64,000 nt of DNA from Rhizobium sp. BK313 (GCF_014193655.1 NZ_JACHZQ010000002.1:372001-436000); one strand, 5' to 3'. Shown: positions 53,079 to 63,471, counted from the first letter of the stretch. The notes: generated by a model from the letters alone, not told the origin. Numbers and translations are program-made.

Positions 53079-53569
53079 ACAACGCGATCCGCGACAGCGT
53101 CCTGTTCACCACGGCCGACAGCATTATCGGCTGGAGCCGGAGATCGGCGCTGTGGCCCGAGACCTTCGGAATTGCCTGCTGCGCCATTGAGATGATCTCG
53201 GCGGGGTGCGCGCGCTATGATCTCGACAGGTTCGGCGTGGTCTTTCGGCCGTCGCCCCGCCAGTCCGATGTGATGATCATCGCTGGCACCGTGACCCGGA
53301 AATTCGCGCCGGTCGTGCGGCGGCTTTATGACCAGATGCCGGAACCGCGCTGGGTGATCGCAATGGGCACCTGCGCTATTTCGGGCGGGGTCTACAACAC
53401 CTACGCCGTGGTGCAGGGGTCGGAAACCTTCGTGCCCGTCGACGTGCATGTGCCGGGCTGTCCGCCCCGGCCCGAGGCGCTGATGCATGGCTTCCTACTG
53501 CTTCAAGAGAAGATCAAGAGGTCCCGCGCGCTGGCCGGGACGCCTCTCGATCGGGTTGCAACGTCATGA
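53066..53569 (+). CDS. nuoB: NADH-quinone oxidoreductase subunit B
   Basis: The 167-residue protein carries the N2 [4Fe-4S] cluster ligands: tandem Cys in [15 protein letters not shown] and VPGCPPRPE. It passes electrons to quinone. The ATG at 53066 overlaps nuoA by 13 bases; GGGAG lies about ten bases before it. Confidence 0.95.
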   Translation: MGGVNNAIRDSVLFTTADSIIGWSRRSALWPETFGIACCAIEMISAGCARYDLDRFGVVFRPSPRQSDVMIIAGTVTRKFAPVVRRLYDQMPEPRWVIAMGTCAISGGVYNTYAVVQGSETFVPVDVHVPGCPPRPEALMHGFLLLQEKIKRSRALAGTPLDRVATS

Positions 53570-54102
53570 GCGTGGAGCCGCCCCTCAATCGCGCTCTGAT
53601 CATGGAGCGTTTCGGGGGAGCAATCGAGGATCTCGGCGCCGTGCACGGCATTGATGCCTTCGCTGTTCCGCCTGCGGAGATCGTCGGGTTCTGCCGTTTT
53701 CTGAAAGAGCATCCGGCGCTGCAGTTCAATTTCCTTTCGGACATCTGCGGGGTTGATCACTATCCCGAAACGCCTCGGTTCGAGGCGGTTTATCACCTCT
53801 ATTCGCTGCCCAACAGGTGGCGGGTTCGCATCAAGTGCCGGCTCGGCGATCCCCCACAGGTCCCCTCGGTCACGGGCGTATGGCGCACGGCCAACTGGCA
53901 TGAGCGCGAGGCCTGGGACATGTACGGCATCAGGTTCGAGGGGCATCCTGATCTGCGCCGGATCTATATGTGGGAGGGCTTTGAGGGCTTCCCCCAGCGC
54001 AAGGATTTTCCCCTGCGCGGCTACAAGGATCAGTTGAATCCATTCGGTGCCGAAGGTCCGCCGCCAACACAGCCCGACCTCGCCACCAGAGACATTCCGT
54101 AA
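53566..54102 (+). CDS. nuoC: NADH-quinone oxidoreductase subunit C
   Basis: The 178-residue protein is a separate NuoC (not fused to D) with [20 protein letters not shown] and the end signature [20 protein letters not shown] then KDFPLRGY. It overlaps nuoB by ATGA. Confidence 0.95.
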   Translation: MSVEPPLNRALIMERFGGAIEDLGAVHGIDAFAVPPAEIVGFCRFLKEHPALQFNFLSDICGVDHYPETPRFEAVYHLYSLPNRWRVRIKCRLGDPPQVPSVTGVWRTANWHEREAWDMYGIRFEGHPDLRRIYMWEGFEGFPQRKDFPLRGYKDQLNPFGAEGPPPTQPDLATRDIP

Positions 54103-54131
54103 GGGAGGCCGTTTGACGCCGGAAAGTTGAG

Positions 54132-55346
54132 ATGACCGAAGTCACCGAGCTCAGCAGGCCAGAAGGCGAAGCGCTCAATACCAGGGAAGTGCTTCTCAAC
54201 CTCGGCCCGCAGCACCCCAGCACTCATGGGGTGCTTCGGCTCGTCCTCGAACTGGACGGCGAGTACGTTCAACGCGTGGACCCGCATATCGGCTACCTCC
54301 ACCGCGGCACCGAAAAACTGGCGGAGAGCTTCACCTATACGCAGATTTTCCCGCTGACGGACCGGCTCGACTATCTCTGCCCGCCTTCGAACAACCTGGC
54401 CTTTGCGCTGGCGGTGGAGAAACTCCTCGGCATAGAAGCACCGCTGCGGGCGCAGTATATCCGCGTGATGATGGCCGAGCTGGCGCGGATCTCCGGCCAT
54501 CTCCTGATCACCGGCGCGTTGCCGATGGACCTCGGTGCCATGACCGCGTTGCTTTACGTCATGCGCGAGCGCGAAATGATTATGGATCTGTTGGAAATGA
54601 TTAGCGGTGCGCGCATGCACACTTCCTTCTGCAGGGTTGGCGGGGTGCGCGAGGACCTGCCTGACGGTTTCCTTCCCAAGATCAGGGAGTTCTGCGACAT
54701 CTTCCCGAACCGGATTCGCGACTATGAGCGATTGCTCGAAGATAACCGGGTGTTCCTCAAGCGCACGAAAGGGGTCGGCGTGCTCTCCGCCGAAGACGCC
54801 ATCGATCTCGGCGTGAGTGGCCCGAACCTGCGCGCCTCGGGGGTCGACTGGGACATCCGGCGCGACGAATCCTACGAAATTTACGATCGGCTCGATTTCA
54901 ACGTCATTACCCGCAAAGAGGGCGATTGCTACGCACGCTGGCGGTGCCGGGTCGACGAGATGCGCGAAAGCATCCGGATTATCGAACAATGCATCGAGCA
55001 GATGCCCGAGGGGCCGTTCCAGGTCGATATGCCGACGATCGCCTTCCCGCTGGGCAAGGATCGGGTGCACTGCTCGATGGAGGCGCTCATCCAGCATTTC
55101 GATCTGTCGGCCTACGGCTTCAAGGTGCCGAAGGGCGAGGTCTATTCGGCGATCGAAGCGCCAAAGGGTGAGCTCGGCTTCTACATCATCAGCGACGGGT
55201 CGCCAAAGCCGTTCCGCATGAAGGTGCGGGCCCCCTCGTTCGTCAACCTTCAGGCGCTCTTCGGGGTTACCAACGCCCGCTACCTGGCGGACATGATCGC
55301 CGTGCTCGGCAGCCTCGACCCCGTGATGGCGGAGGTGGACAAGTAG
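54132..55346 (+). CDS. nuoD: NADH-quinone oxidoreductase subunit D
   Basis: The 404-residue protein forms the quinone pocket with NuoB: LNLGPQHPSTHGVLRLVLEL, then GYLHRGTEKLAE, and a C-terminal ending DPVMAEVDK. Full length for the family. Confidence 0.96.
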   Translation: MTEVTELSRPEGEALNTREVLLNLGPQHPSTHGVLRLVLELDGEYVQRVDPHIGYLHRGTEKLAESFTYTQIFPLTDRLDYLCPPSNNLAFALAVEKLLGIEAPLRAQYIRVMMAELARISGHLLITGALPMDLGAMTALLYVMREREMIMDLLEMISGARMHTSFCRVGGVREDLPDGFLPKIREFCDIFPNRIRDYERLLEDNRVFLKRTKGVGVLSAEDAIDLGVSGPNLRASGVDWDIRRDESYEIYDRLDFNVITRKEGDCYARWRCRVDEMRESIRIIEQCIEQMPEGPFQVDMPTIAFPLGKDRVHCSMEALIQHFDLSAYGFKVPKGEVYSAIEAPKGELGFYIISDGSPKPFRMKVRAPSFVNLQALFGVTNARYLADMIAVLGSLDPVMAEVDK

Positions 55347-55362
55347 TAAGGATTTAGACGCG

Positions 55363-55875
55363 ATGACCATGCGCGAAAAGATCGAAGAGGCAGCCACGCG
55401 CTATCCCGACCAGCGCTCGGCGATCATGCCCGCGCTGCTGATCGCGCAGCAAGAGCATGGTCATCTGCCCGGCCCGGTGCTGGAGGAGATCGCCGACATT
55501 CTTGGTGTCGAGCGGATCTGGGTCTACGAGCTTGCGACCTTCTACACGCTCTTCCATACAGAACCGATTGGGATGTTCCACCTCCAGCTCTGCGACAACG
55601 TCTCCTGCATGCTGCGCCGATCCGAAGACCTGCTGAAGCATCTGGAAACGGTGCTGGGGATCAAGAAGGGCGAGACCACCCCGGACGGGCTGTTCACGCT
55701 TTCGACGGTCGAGTGCCTCGGTGCCTGCGAGATGGCTCCGGTGATGCAGGTCGGCGACAATTACCACGGCGACCTCGATGTCGCACGGATAGATGCGCTC
55801 CTGGAGAGCCTCCGGGCGACAGTGGGGCGGGCAGTGAGCGTCGAGAACGCCTCCACGCGGCCGCCGGGAGAGTAG
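55363..55875 (+). CDS. nuoE: NADH-quinone oxidoreductase subunit E
   Basis: The 170-residue thioredoxin-fold protein binds one [2Fe-2S] cluster with CDNVSC and CLGACEMAP. The first motif has a variant spacing region (CDNVSCML instead of the usual TxPCW). It lies 16 bases after nuoD. Confidence 0.93.
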   Translation: MTMREKIEEAATRYPDQRSAIMPALLIAQQEHGHLPGPVLEEIADILGVERIWVYELATFYTLFHTEPIGMFHLQLCDNVSCMLRRSEDLLKHLETVLGIKKGETTPDGLFTLSTVECLGACEMAPVMQVGDNYHGDLDVARIDALLESLRATVGRAVSVENASTRPPGE

Positions 55876-55879
55876 CGCC

Positions 55880-57184
55880 ATGTTCGAGCCGGTTCTTCTC
55901 AAAAATATCGACGTACCGGACAGCCATTTGCTGTCGACCTATGAGATCGGCGGCGGCTATCAGGCGCTGGCCAAGGTGCTGCGCGAACACACGCCTGACG
56001 CGGTTATCGACCTCGTCAAACAATCCAACCTGCGCGGTCGCGGCGGTGCCGGATTTCCTGCGGGCATGAAATGGAGCTTCGTGCCGAAGCGGGGCGACAA
56101 GCCGAAATATCTGTGCTGCAATGCGGACGAGGGCGAGCCGGGCACCTTCAAGGACCGGATCATCATGGAGCGCGACCCGCATCAGCTCATCGAGGGGCTG
56201 GCGGTGAGCGCCTACGCGATCGGGGCCGAGATCGCCTATGTCTACATCCGCGGAGAATATGTGACGGCGATCCGTCACCTGGAGCGGGCGATCGTCGAGG
56301 CTCGCGAAAAGGGGTATCTCGGAAAGGGCATTCTGGGGTCGGATTTCAATTTCGCGATACACATTCACTGTGGCGCCGGCGCCTATATCTGCGGCGAGGA
56401 GACCGCGATGCTCGAGTCGCTCGAGGGCAAGCGGGCGCAGCCGCGATTGAAACCGCCATTTCCGGCCGTGGCCGGGCTCTACGCCAGCCCGACGGTGATC
56501 AACAATGTCGAGACGCTCGCTTGCGTGCCGCACATCGTCATGCGGGGGCCGGACTGGTTCCGGGGCATCGGCCCGGACAAGAGCCCCGGTCCGAAACTCT
56601 ACTGCCTCAGCGGGCAGGTACGCAAACCCGGGCTCTACGAATTACCGATGGGCATACCACTGCGCGAGCTGGTCGAGGACCACGCCGGTGGCCCGCTGCC
56701 GGGACACAGGATCAAGGCGGTGATCCCCGGTGGTGTCTCGGCGCCGGTGATCCCCGAGAGCGGGCTGGACGTCGCGATGGATTTCGACTCGCTGGCCGCC
56801 GTCGGCTCGATGCTCGGTTCGGCCGGCGTTATCGTGATCGACGACTCGACCTGCATGGTCAAGGTCGCCACCCGGATCGTCGAGTTCTTCCACCATGAGT
56901 CCTGCGGCAAGTGCACGCCTTGCCGGGAAGGGTTGAACTGGGCGGTGAAGGTCATGCGCCGGATCGAGGCAGGCGAGGGCGCTCCCGGCGATCTCCAGCA
57001 GCTGGACATGCTCTGCAAAGGCATTTTCGGGAACACGTTCTGTGCCCTGGGTGATGGCGCCGCGATGGGATTGCGGGCAGCGCTCACGCATTTCCGCGAT
57101 GAGTTCATTGCCCATATCGAGGAGCAAAGGTGCCCCTTCACTGAAGGAGTGCGCTGGGATAGCGCTGCGAGGAAGTATGGTTAG
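55880..57184 (+). CDS. nuoF: NADH-quinone oxidoreductase subunit F
   Basis: The 434-residue protein is the NADH dehydrogenase: GRGGAGFPAGMKW binds NADH, CNADEGEPGTFKDR holds FMN, and ESCGKCTPCREG ligates a [4Fe-4S] cluster. It overlaps nuoG by eight bases. Confidence 0.96.
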   Translation: MFEPVLLKNIDVPDSHLLSTYEIGGGYQALAKVLREHTPDAVIDLVKQSNLRGRGGAGFPAGMKWSFVPKRGDKPKYLCCNADEGEPGTFKDRIIMERDPHQLIEGLAVSAYAIGAEIAYVYIRGEYVTAIRHLERAIVEAREKGYLGKGILGSDFNFAIHIHCGAGAYICGEETAMLESLEGKRAQPRLKPPFPAVAGLYASPTVINNVETLACVPHIVMRGPDWFRGIGPDKSPGPKLYCLSGQVRKPGLYELPMGIPLRELVEDHAGGPLPGHRIKAVIPGGVSAPVIPESGLDVAMDFDSLAAVGSMLGSAGVIVIDDSTCMVKVATRIVEFFHHESCGKCTPCREGLNWAVKVMRRIEAGEGAPGDLQQLDMLCKGIFGNTFCALGDGAAMGLRAALTHFRDEFIAHIEEQRCPFTEGVRWDSAARKYG

Positions 57185-59765
57185 CATTACCATCAATGAA
57201 CAAACGCTGGAAGTCGAGGCCGGCTCGACAGTGCTGCAGGCCGCCCAGCGTCTGGGCATAGACATCCCGACCTTCTGCTATCTGAAGCGCCTGCCGGCGC
57301 TGGCATCCTGCCGCATGTGTCTGGTGGAGATCGAGGGATTGCGGCGGCTGCAGCCGTCCTGCGCCACCGCAGTCACCGATGGCATGGTGGTGCGGACGAA
57401 CACGCCGCTCATCGAGGAAACGCGCTCTTCCATGCTCGATATGCTGCTCGCCAACCACCCCCTCGATTGCCCGATCTGCGATAAAGGCGGTGAATGCGAG
57501 CTTCAGAACATGGTGATGGCCTATGGCCCCCGCGAAAGTCAGTTTCGCGATGACAAACGTGTATTCCACTCCAAGGACATCCGCTTGAGCCCGGTCATCA
57601 TCATGAACGTCAACCGCTGCATCCAGTGCCAGCGTTGCGTCCGGATGTGTGAGGAGGTTGTCGGCGCAGTCGCCTTGGGCACTGTCGAAAAAGGCATGGA
57701 TACCGCCGTCACCGGCTTCGAAGGGAGTCTCGCGAGTTGCGATCAATGCGGCAATTGCGTCGAGGTCTGCCCGGTCGGCGCGCTGATGAGCTTCCCCTAC
57801 CGCTACAAGGCGCGGCCCTGGGACCTTGTCGAGACCGACACGGTCTGCCCGCATTGTGGCACCGGTTGCCAGCTAACGGTAGGCACGCGCAAGGGCGAGT
57901 TCATGCGGGTGCGCTCGAAATGGGACGAGGGGCTCAACCGCGAAACGCTCTGCGTGCGGGGACGCTTCGGCCTCGATTTCGTCGTAAGCCAGGACCGGGT
58001 CAAGCGACCGATGATCCGTCGCGATGGCGCCCTGGTGCCGGTTTCGTGGGACGAAGCGGGGGACTATCTGCGCCTTCGGCTGTCGGCCGTCGAGAGCAAG
58101 GCTGCCGCGGGGCTCGCCTCGCCGCGCTTGCCGAATGAGGTGCTTTATCAGTTCCAGAAGCTGATGCGGACCGTGTTCCGCACCAATAACATTGATTGCT
58201 CGAGCCGCTGGTCCACGCCCTTCGATATACTGGGACCATTGTCGGCAAGCTTCTACAGCCGCGCACCGCTCGACGACGTGATCGGCAACGACTGCGTGCT
58301 CATCGTTGGCGGCAACGTCACCGAAGAGAACCCGGTTACCGAATACCTGCTGCGGGACGGCGCGCGGCGGCAGCATACCGGATTGCTCATGCTTTCGGCG
58401 CGGCCATCCCGTCTGGACGCCGATGCCAGGGTGGTCGTTCGCGTACCGCCGGGCGGAGAAGCGGCGAGCCTGGCGGCAGTGGTAGCCGAACTCGTGGCGG
58501 CCGCTGATCAGACCTTGCCGGGCGATGCTTTGGCCGGCGTCAGCGTAACAATCGGCAGGCCGGCGGCGAGCACCGCCGGTGACGGGCCGGATCGTCTGGC
58601 CAACGCGCTCAAGGAAGGCAAGAGCGTCACCGTGCTTGTCAGCGTCGATCTCCTAAGATCACCCGAGGCGCGTGCGACTCTGCAGCAGCTCAACAACCTG
58701 CTTGTGGTTCTCCACCTGCTCGGCAAGGGTCCTGCCATGCAGTTCCTCTTCGACCGTGCCAATCAGATGGGCGCCTGGGATATGGGGGTTCTGCCGGCGG
58801 CTCTACCGGGGTTGCGGGCGCTCGACGATGATGCGGCGCGCGCAACTCTTGCGCGGAACTGGGGTACCGAAATCCCATCCGAACCCGGTGCGGGTCTCGA
58901 CGCCATAATGGAGCTCTGCGTTGGTGGGGGAATGGGTGCGCTTTACATCGCCGGAAGCGACCCCCTGATCGCCTATCCCGACAGGGAGTTCGTGACGCGG
59001 GCGCTTGGCGCCACCGATCTTCTGATTGTGCAGGATACCTTCCTCACGGATACGGCGGGTTTGGCGGAAGTCGTCCTGCCGGCGGCAGGTTACGGCGAGG
59101 AAACCGGCACCTTCACCAACAACGAAGGCCGGATGCAAAAGGTTCGCAAATTCCGCGAGCCGGCCTTCGAGGCACGCGGCAATCTGGCGATCTTCGACTT
59201 CGTCGCGGCGCTGCGTAACCGAACGCTGCAGCCATCGACGCAAGGCGAAATTTTTGCCGAGATCGCTCACCTGGTTCCCGCCTACCAGGGATTGACGCAG
59301 GACGGGCTTGGCGCCGACGGCGCATTCACCAAAGCGGCGCCGCCGCCTGAGCCGGCTAACGAGTTCTTCGCGCCGCCGCCTGCCCCGAAAGCAGCCGACC
59401 GACTCATGCTGGTCACCGGCGACTGCCTGTTCCACAATGGATATCTTTCCGAACGCTCGGAGATCCTGAATACAGTCGCAGACGATCCCTATGTCGAGAT
59501 GAGTGTACAGGATGCCACTCAACTTGGCCTTTCGGATCGCGATCAGGTGGTCGTGCGATCCGCTCAAGGCGAATTGACGGCGAAGCTCAAAGTCAACAGA
59601 CGTTTCCCCACGGGCCTCGTGTTCGTTCCCGAAAACTACCGAGCGCTACGTCTCAACAGGCTAATGCGACGGGGCGAATACCCTTGTCCGGTGGACGTTC
59701 AAAAGGCGCACGCGGGCTTTCAGATTCCAACCGTCGTCGTCGTCGAGGCGAGACCTGACGTCTGA
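57177..59765 (+). CDS. nuoG: NADH-quinone oxidoreductase subunit G
   Basis: The 862-residue protein has an N-terminal [2Fe-2S] domain (CYLKRLPALASCRMC), the His-Cys3 cluster (HPLDCPICDKGGEC), two ferredoxin-like clusters (CIQCQRCVRMC and CDQCGNCVEVCP), and the extra N7-type set CPHCGTGC ... LCVRGRFG. A molybdopterin-oxidoreductase-like body without cofactor follows. A longer frame starts at 57042, inside nuoF, so I use the ATG at 57177. Confidence 0.94.
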   Translation: MVSITINEQTLEVEAGSTVLQAAQRLGIDIPTFCYLKRLPALASCRMCLVEIEGLRRLQPSCATAVTDGMVVRTNTPLIEETRSSMLDMLLANHPLDCPICDKGGECELQNMVMAYGPRESQFRDDKRVFHSKDIRLSPVIIMNVNRCIQCQRCVRMCEEVVGAVALGTVEKGMDTAVTGFEGSLASCDQCGNCVEVCPVGALMSFPYRYKARPWDLVETDTVCPHCGTGCQLTVGTRKGEFMRVRSKWDEGLNRETLCVRGRFGLDFVVSQDRVKRPMIRRDGALVPVSWDEAGDYLRLRLSAVESKAAAGLASPRLPNEVLYQFQKLMRTVFRTNNIDCSSRWSTPFDILGPLSASFYSRAPLDDVIGNDCVLIVGGNVTEENPVTEYLLRDGARRQHTGLLMLSARPSRLDADARVVVRVPPGGEAASLAAVVAELVAAADQTLPGDALAGVSVTIGRPAASTAGDGPDRLANALKEGKSVTVLVSVDLLRSPEARATLQQLNNLLVVLHLLGKGPAMQFLFDRANQMGAWDMGVLPAALPGLRALDDDAARATLARNWGTEIPSEPGAGLDAIMELCVGGGMGALYIAGSDPLIAYPDREFVTRALGATDLLIVQDTFLTDTAGLAEVVLPAAGYGEETGTFTNNEGRMQKVRKFREPAFEARGNLAIFDFVAALRNRTLQPSTQGEIFAEIAHLVPAYQGLTQDGLGADGAFTKAAPPPEPANEFFAPPPAPKAADRLMLVTGDCLFHNGYLSERSEILNTVADDPYVEMSVQDATQLGLSDRDQVVVRSAQGELTAKLKVNRRFPTGLVFVPENYRALRLNRLMRRGEYPCPVDVQKAHAGFQIPTVVVVEARPDV

Positions 59766-59795
59766 GCGAGGCATGATGAGCCCCATCGACGGCTT

Positions 59796-59824
59796 GCCCT
59801 AGGCGCCGCGTCAGCACCTAGGGC
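59796..59824. terminator. inverted repeat between nuoG and the CBS gene
   Basis: GCCCTAGG-N13-CCTAGGGC forms a perfect eight-base stem between convergent genes. No T-run follows on either strand, so strength is uncertain. Confidence 0.5.
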
Positions 59825-59832
59825 CTGCAACA

Positions 59833-60273
59833 TCAATGATAACCGACCCCGGCAATGTATTCGTGCAGCGCCTGCTCGTTGTGCAGCGATTCGTCGAGCC
59901 GGTGCTTAACCACGTCGCCGATGCTGACAACGCCGATAGGGGTGCTGCCTTCCATGACCAACACATGGCGCGTACGTCGTTTGGTCATGACCGCCATCAC
60001 ATAGGGCAGCAAATCCTCTGTCGAACAGGTCGCCACTTTGCGGTTCATGATGTCAGCGACCCGCATCATGGGCGCCTCGGTTCCGTATTCAGCCACTGCA
60101 TTGCAGCAGTCCCGCTCCGACAGCGTGCCCAGACATTCCCCAGGCTTACGGCCGACGACCACGAAGCCGATGTTGTTGTCCCGAAACAACCGTAGGGCTT
60201 CCACCATCGGCCGATCCGGCCTGATCGAGATGAGTTCGAGAGATTTGTTCTTCAAGATTTGGCAAACATGCAT
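59833..60273 (-). CDS. CBS-domain pair protein
   Basis: The 146-residue protein consists of two CBS domains (VEALRLFRDNNIGFVVVGRKPG and MAVMTKRRTRHVLVMEGSTPIG). Such stand-alone pairs bind adenine nucleotides and act as energy sensors. It lies downstream of nuoI on the same strand, so it might report energy status to the respiratory complex; that is inference. Confidence 0.85.
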   Translation of the reverse strand: MHVCQILKNKSLELISIRPDRPMVEALRLFRDNNIGFVVVGRKPGECLGTLSERDCCNAVAEYGTEAPMMRVADIMNRKVATCSTEDLLPYVMAVMTKRRTRHVLVMEGSTPIGVVSIGDVVKHRLDESLHNEQALHEYIAGVGYH

Positions 60274-60313
60274 CTGAGCCTCCTGTCTGCACGCTCCGGC
60301 TTGACGCAGGCGT

Positions 60314-60880
60314 TCACGTTCGCCGGATATTCCGCCACCAGTTATAACCCTGCGGCTCGCTCGTCTCGACCAGAACGCCCTGCTGGGTGTTCAGCCGCGC
60401 CGTGACGACGCCGCCGCCGGTTGCCGCCTTGCCCGGCTTGCCGAGCAGATCGTCGCGCCCGATCACTAGGTCACGGGAGGAAAAGCTCGAGAATTCGTAC
60501 TGCTGGCCAAGCGCGATGGCGTCCGCGGGGCAGGCGTCCTCGCACAGCCCGCAGAACAGACACCGGGCCGTGTCAATCTCGAATTTCGCCGGGTGACGAT
60601 TGCCCCTCTCATCCTCATAGGGGACGACTTCGATGCAGTCGCAGGGACAAATCCGTGCGCAGAGCTCGCAGGCCACACATTTGATCTCGCCCTTGTCGTC
60701 GCGCGTCAGGAAGTGATGCCCGCGGTAGCGCGAGTAGGGCAACCATTTTTCCTTGTCGGGATATTGCATGGTCACGGATCTGGAGAACATGTAGCCGAAA
60801 GTCAAAGCCAAGGCTCTCGCCAGGTCGGCGAAGAATGCCCAGCCGATCCATGTTCCGAGTGTGTTTTGTGCGCGCGACAT
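60314..60880 (-). CDS. nuoI: NADH-quinone oxidoreductase subunit I
   Basis: The 188-residue protein has two [4Fe-4S] motifs, CVACELCARICPCDC and CLFCGLCEDACPADAI, which carry electrons to NuoB. The tail after residue 135 is longer than usual. It lies 30 bases after nuoH on the minus strand. Confidence 0.94.
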   Translation of the reverse strand: MSRAQNTLGTWIGWAFFADLARALALTFGYMFSRSVTMQYPDKEKWLPYSRYRGHHFLTRDDKGEIKCVACELCARICPCDCIEVVPYEDERGNRHPAKFEIDTARCLFCGLCEDACPADAIALGQQYEFSSFSSRDLVIGRDDLLGKPGKAATGGGVVTARLNTQQGVLVETSEPQGYNWWRNIRRT

Positions 60881-60910
60881 TGCCGCCCCGCTGCGGAGCC
60901 GCTTTGGCCC

Positions 60911-61897
60911 CTAAAAGAAAGCCATCCCTGTTATAATTATGTTCGCGATCGACAGAGGAAGCAAGACTTTCCATCCGATCGCCATCAGTTGGTCGTAGCG
61001 GTAGCGGGGGAAAGTGAAGCGGAGCCATATAAACAGATAGACGAAGAACGCCACCTTGAGCAGAAACCAGAGGAGCGGTGGCAGGGGGATCAGTATGCCG
61101 TTCCAGCCGCCGAAGAATAGGATCACCACCAGTACCGACACCAGCAACATGATGGCATATTCGCTGATCATGAAGAACGCAAAGCGGATCCCGCTATATT
61201 CGGTATGGAACCCGGCCCCCAGATCGCCTTCCGCTTCCGCCAGATCGAAAGGAATGCGTTGCGCTTCGGCCAGTCCGGCGACGAAGAACACGAAGAAGCC
61301 AATCGGTTGATAGACGATGTTCCAGACATCGGCTTGCGCTCGCACGATCTCGAGCAGGCTCATGGATTGCGCGAGCATCACCACGCCAATGACCGAGAAC
61401 CCCATCGGGATCTCATAGCTGATCATCTGTGCGCAGGTCCTGAGGCTGCCCAGGACAGCATATTTGCTGTTAGCGGCCCAGCCGCCGAAGATGACGCCAT
61501 ACACCTCGATCCCGATCACCGCGAAAACGAAAAGGATTGCCACGTTCATATTGGAGGCGTAGAGCGTGATTTTGGCGCCGAGGACCGAGACGGTTTCGCC
61601 GAAGGGGATCGCGACGAACACCACAAAGGGTGGGACAAGCGCGAGGATGGGGGCCAATTTGAACAGGAAGCGGTCGGCCTCGGCCGGAATGTGATCCTCT
61701 TTGGTTAAGAGCTTGATCCCATCGGCCATCGGCTGCAGTAGTCCGTGCCACCCCACACGCATCGGCCCCATCCGCTGCTGCATATGTCCGGCGATTTTGC
61801 GTTCCAGCCAGGTTAGCGGCAAGGGCAGCAGCAGGAGGGCCGCAATCAGAAACGCGACCTTAAAGACGATCAGGCCAAGGGCGACGATAAGTTCCAT
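60911..61897 (-). CDS. nuoH: NADH-quinone oxidoreductase subunit H
   Basis: The 328-residue membrane protein is the quinone-site anchor: LLPLPLTWLERKIAGHMQQRMGP at the start, AEADRFLFKLAPIL, AEAQRIPFDLAEAEGDL and a RFTFPRYRYDQLM ending. It starts the minus-strand H-I-CBS unit, separate from the main plus-strand operon. Confidence 0.95.
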   Translation of the reverse strand: MELIVALGLIVFKVAFLIAALLLLPLPLTWLERKIAGHMQQRMGPMRVGWHGLLQPMADGIKLLTKEDHIPAEADRFLFKLAPILALVPPFVVFVAIPFGETVSVLGAKITLYASNMNVAILFVFAVIGIEVYGVIFGGWAANSKYAVLGSLRTCAQMISYEIPMGFSVIGVVMLAQSMSLLEIVRAQADVWNIVYQPIGFFVFFVAGLAEAQRIPFDLAEAEGDLGAGFHTEYSGIRFAFFMISEYAIMLLVSVLVVILFFGGWNGILIPLPPLLWFLLKVAFFVYLFIWLRFTFPRYRYDQLMAIGWKVLLPLSIANIIITGMAFF

Positions 61898-62073
61898 GAT
61901 CCGCGGCTACTTATTCAACGGGTTGAAACGCGCGACTCGGACTTTGGCTTCGGCTATACACTAAGCGCTTACGCATTTGTCATTTTACACGCTATAGCCG
62001 CGACGCACCATGCAGAATGTCATCGCTGTTATATCGTCGCCGTGTCCAACCATAATAGGTGATGGATGGAGCC

Positions 62074-63471
62074 TCAGCCGGCCTTGGCTCTCATGATCTG
62101 CCCCTCCTGCAGATTGCGGTAGGCGGCGCCGGGATGAGGTGCTTGCAGCCGGGGGCCCGCGCCACCGAGTTTTTCTCTCAATGTTCCCTGGCGATAGTCG
62201 GTCTTGTAGACGCCGCGCTTCTGCAGTTCCGGGACAAGAAGATCAACGGCATCCTCGAAGCTTTCCGGTGTCACCGCATAGGCAAGGTTGAAGCCGTCGA
62301 CATCCGTATCCTCGACCCATTCCTGCAGGAGGTCGGCGACGGTTTGTGGCGAGCCGACGAAGACCGGGCCGAAACCGCCGATGCCGACCCAGTCCGCCAT
62401 CTCGCGCACCGTCCAGACCTTGTCCGGATCAATAGTGGTGAAGGTCTCGACAGCCGATTGCACGGCGTTGGTATAGCGGTGCCTAAGCGGTTCATCGGGC
62501 GCGAACTGGCCGAAGTCGATACCCGTCCAGCCGGAAATCAGTGTCAGCGCGCCTTCATAGGAGACGTATTTGCGATATTCGTCGAACTTACGTTTTGCCT
62601 CCGCGTCCGTCTCGCCGAGAATCACGGTCTGCAGGTTGAAGGCGAGGATCTCGCGCGGATTGCGTCCGGCCCGCGCGGCTGCCTCGCGGACGTTGGCAAC
62701 GTAACGCTTCAGCACCGTCTTCGACGGCGCGGCGACAAAGATGCACTCGGCATGGGCTCCGGCAAAATCCTTGCCACGGCTGGAGGCGCCGGCCTGGTAG
62801 AGCACTGGTGTTCGCTGCGGCGACGGCTCGCTCAAGTGAATGCCCGGTACGGTGAATTGCTTGCCGGAATGATGGATCGGATGGACTTTCTCCGGATGCG
62901 TGAAGATGCCGGTCTCGCGGTCACGCACCACAGCGCCATCTTCCCAGCTTCCTTCCCAGAGCTTGTAGCAAACCTCAAGATATTCCTCGGCGAGGTCGTA
63001 GCGGTCGTCATGCTTGGTCTGTGCCGCCTGGCCGATATTGAGTGCGCCGCTGTTCAGATAGGAGGTGACGATGTTCCACCCGACCCGGCCCTTGGTGAGA
63101 TGGTCAAGCGTCGAGATGCGGCGCGCGAAGGTGTAGGGATGTTCGAAGGAGAGCGATGCCGTCAGCCCGAAGCCGAGATGTTCGGTCACATGGGCCATGG
63201 TCGGAATGAGCTGCAGGGGATCGTTGACGGGCACCTGTGCCGAATGGCGCAGAGCGGCGTCGACATTGCCGTTCAGCACATCATAAACTCCGAGCACATC
63301 GGCGATGAAGAGCCCATCGAACTTGCCGCGCTCCAGGGTCTTGGCGAGATGGACCCAATAGTCGAGATCCTTGTACTTCCACGACTGATCGCGCGGATGC
63401 CGCCAGAGGCCGGGGGACTGGTGGCCCACGCAGTTCATGTCGAAGGCGTTCAGCCTGATTTCGCGGCTCAT
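62074..63471 (-). CDS. NtaA/DmoA-type FMN-dependent monooxygenase
   Basis: The 465-residue luciferase-like flavin monooxygenase matches the NtaA/SnaA/DmoA group: LNAFDMNCVGHQSPGLWRHP at the N-terminus, GLTASLSFEHPYTFARRIST, GRVGWNIVTSYLNSGALN, and PVLYQAGASSRGKDFAG. Members oxidise nitrilotriacetate, dimethyl sulfide or related compounds with FMNH2 from a separate reductase. The exact substrate cannot be told. It is followed upstream by an ABC permease gene on the same strand. Confidence 0.85.
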   Translation of the reverse strand: MSREIRLNAFDMNCVGHQSPGLWRHPRDQSWKYKDLDYWVHLAKTLERGKFDGLFIADVLGVYDVLNGNVDAALRHSAQVPVNDPLQLIPTMAHVTEHLGFGLTASLSFEHPYTFARRISTLDHLTKGRVGWNIVTSYLNSGALNIGQAAQTKHDDRYDLAEEYLEVCYKLWEGSWEDGAVVRDRETGIFTHPEKVHPIHHSGKQFTVPGIHLSEPSPQRTPVLYQAGASSRGKDFAGAHAECIFVAAPSKTVLKRYVANVREAAARAGRNPREILAFNLQTVILGETDAEAKRKFDEYRKYVSYEGALTLISGWTGIDFGQFAPDEPLRHRYTNAVQSAVETFTTIDPDKVWTVREMADWVGIGGFGPVFVGSPQTVADLLQEWVEDTDVDGFNLAYAVTPESFEDAVDLLVPELQKRGVYKTDYRQGTLREKLGGAGPRLQAPHPGAAYRNLQEGQIMRAKAG

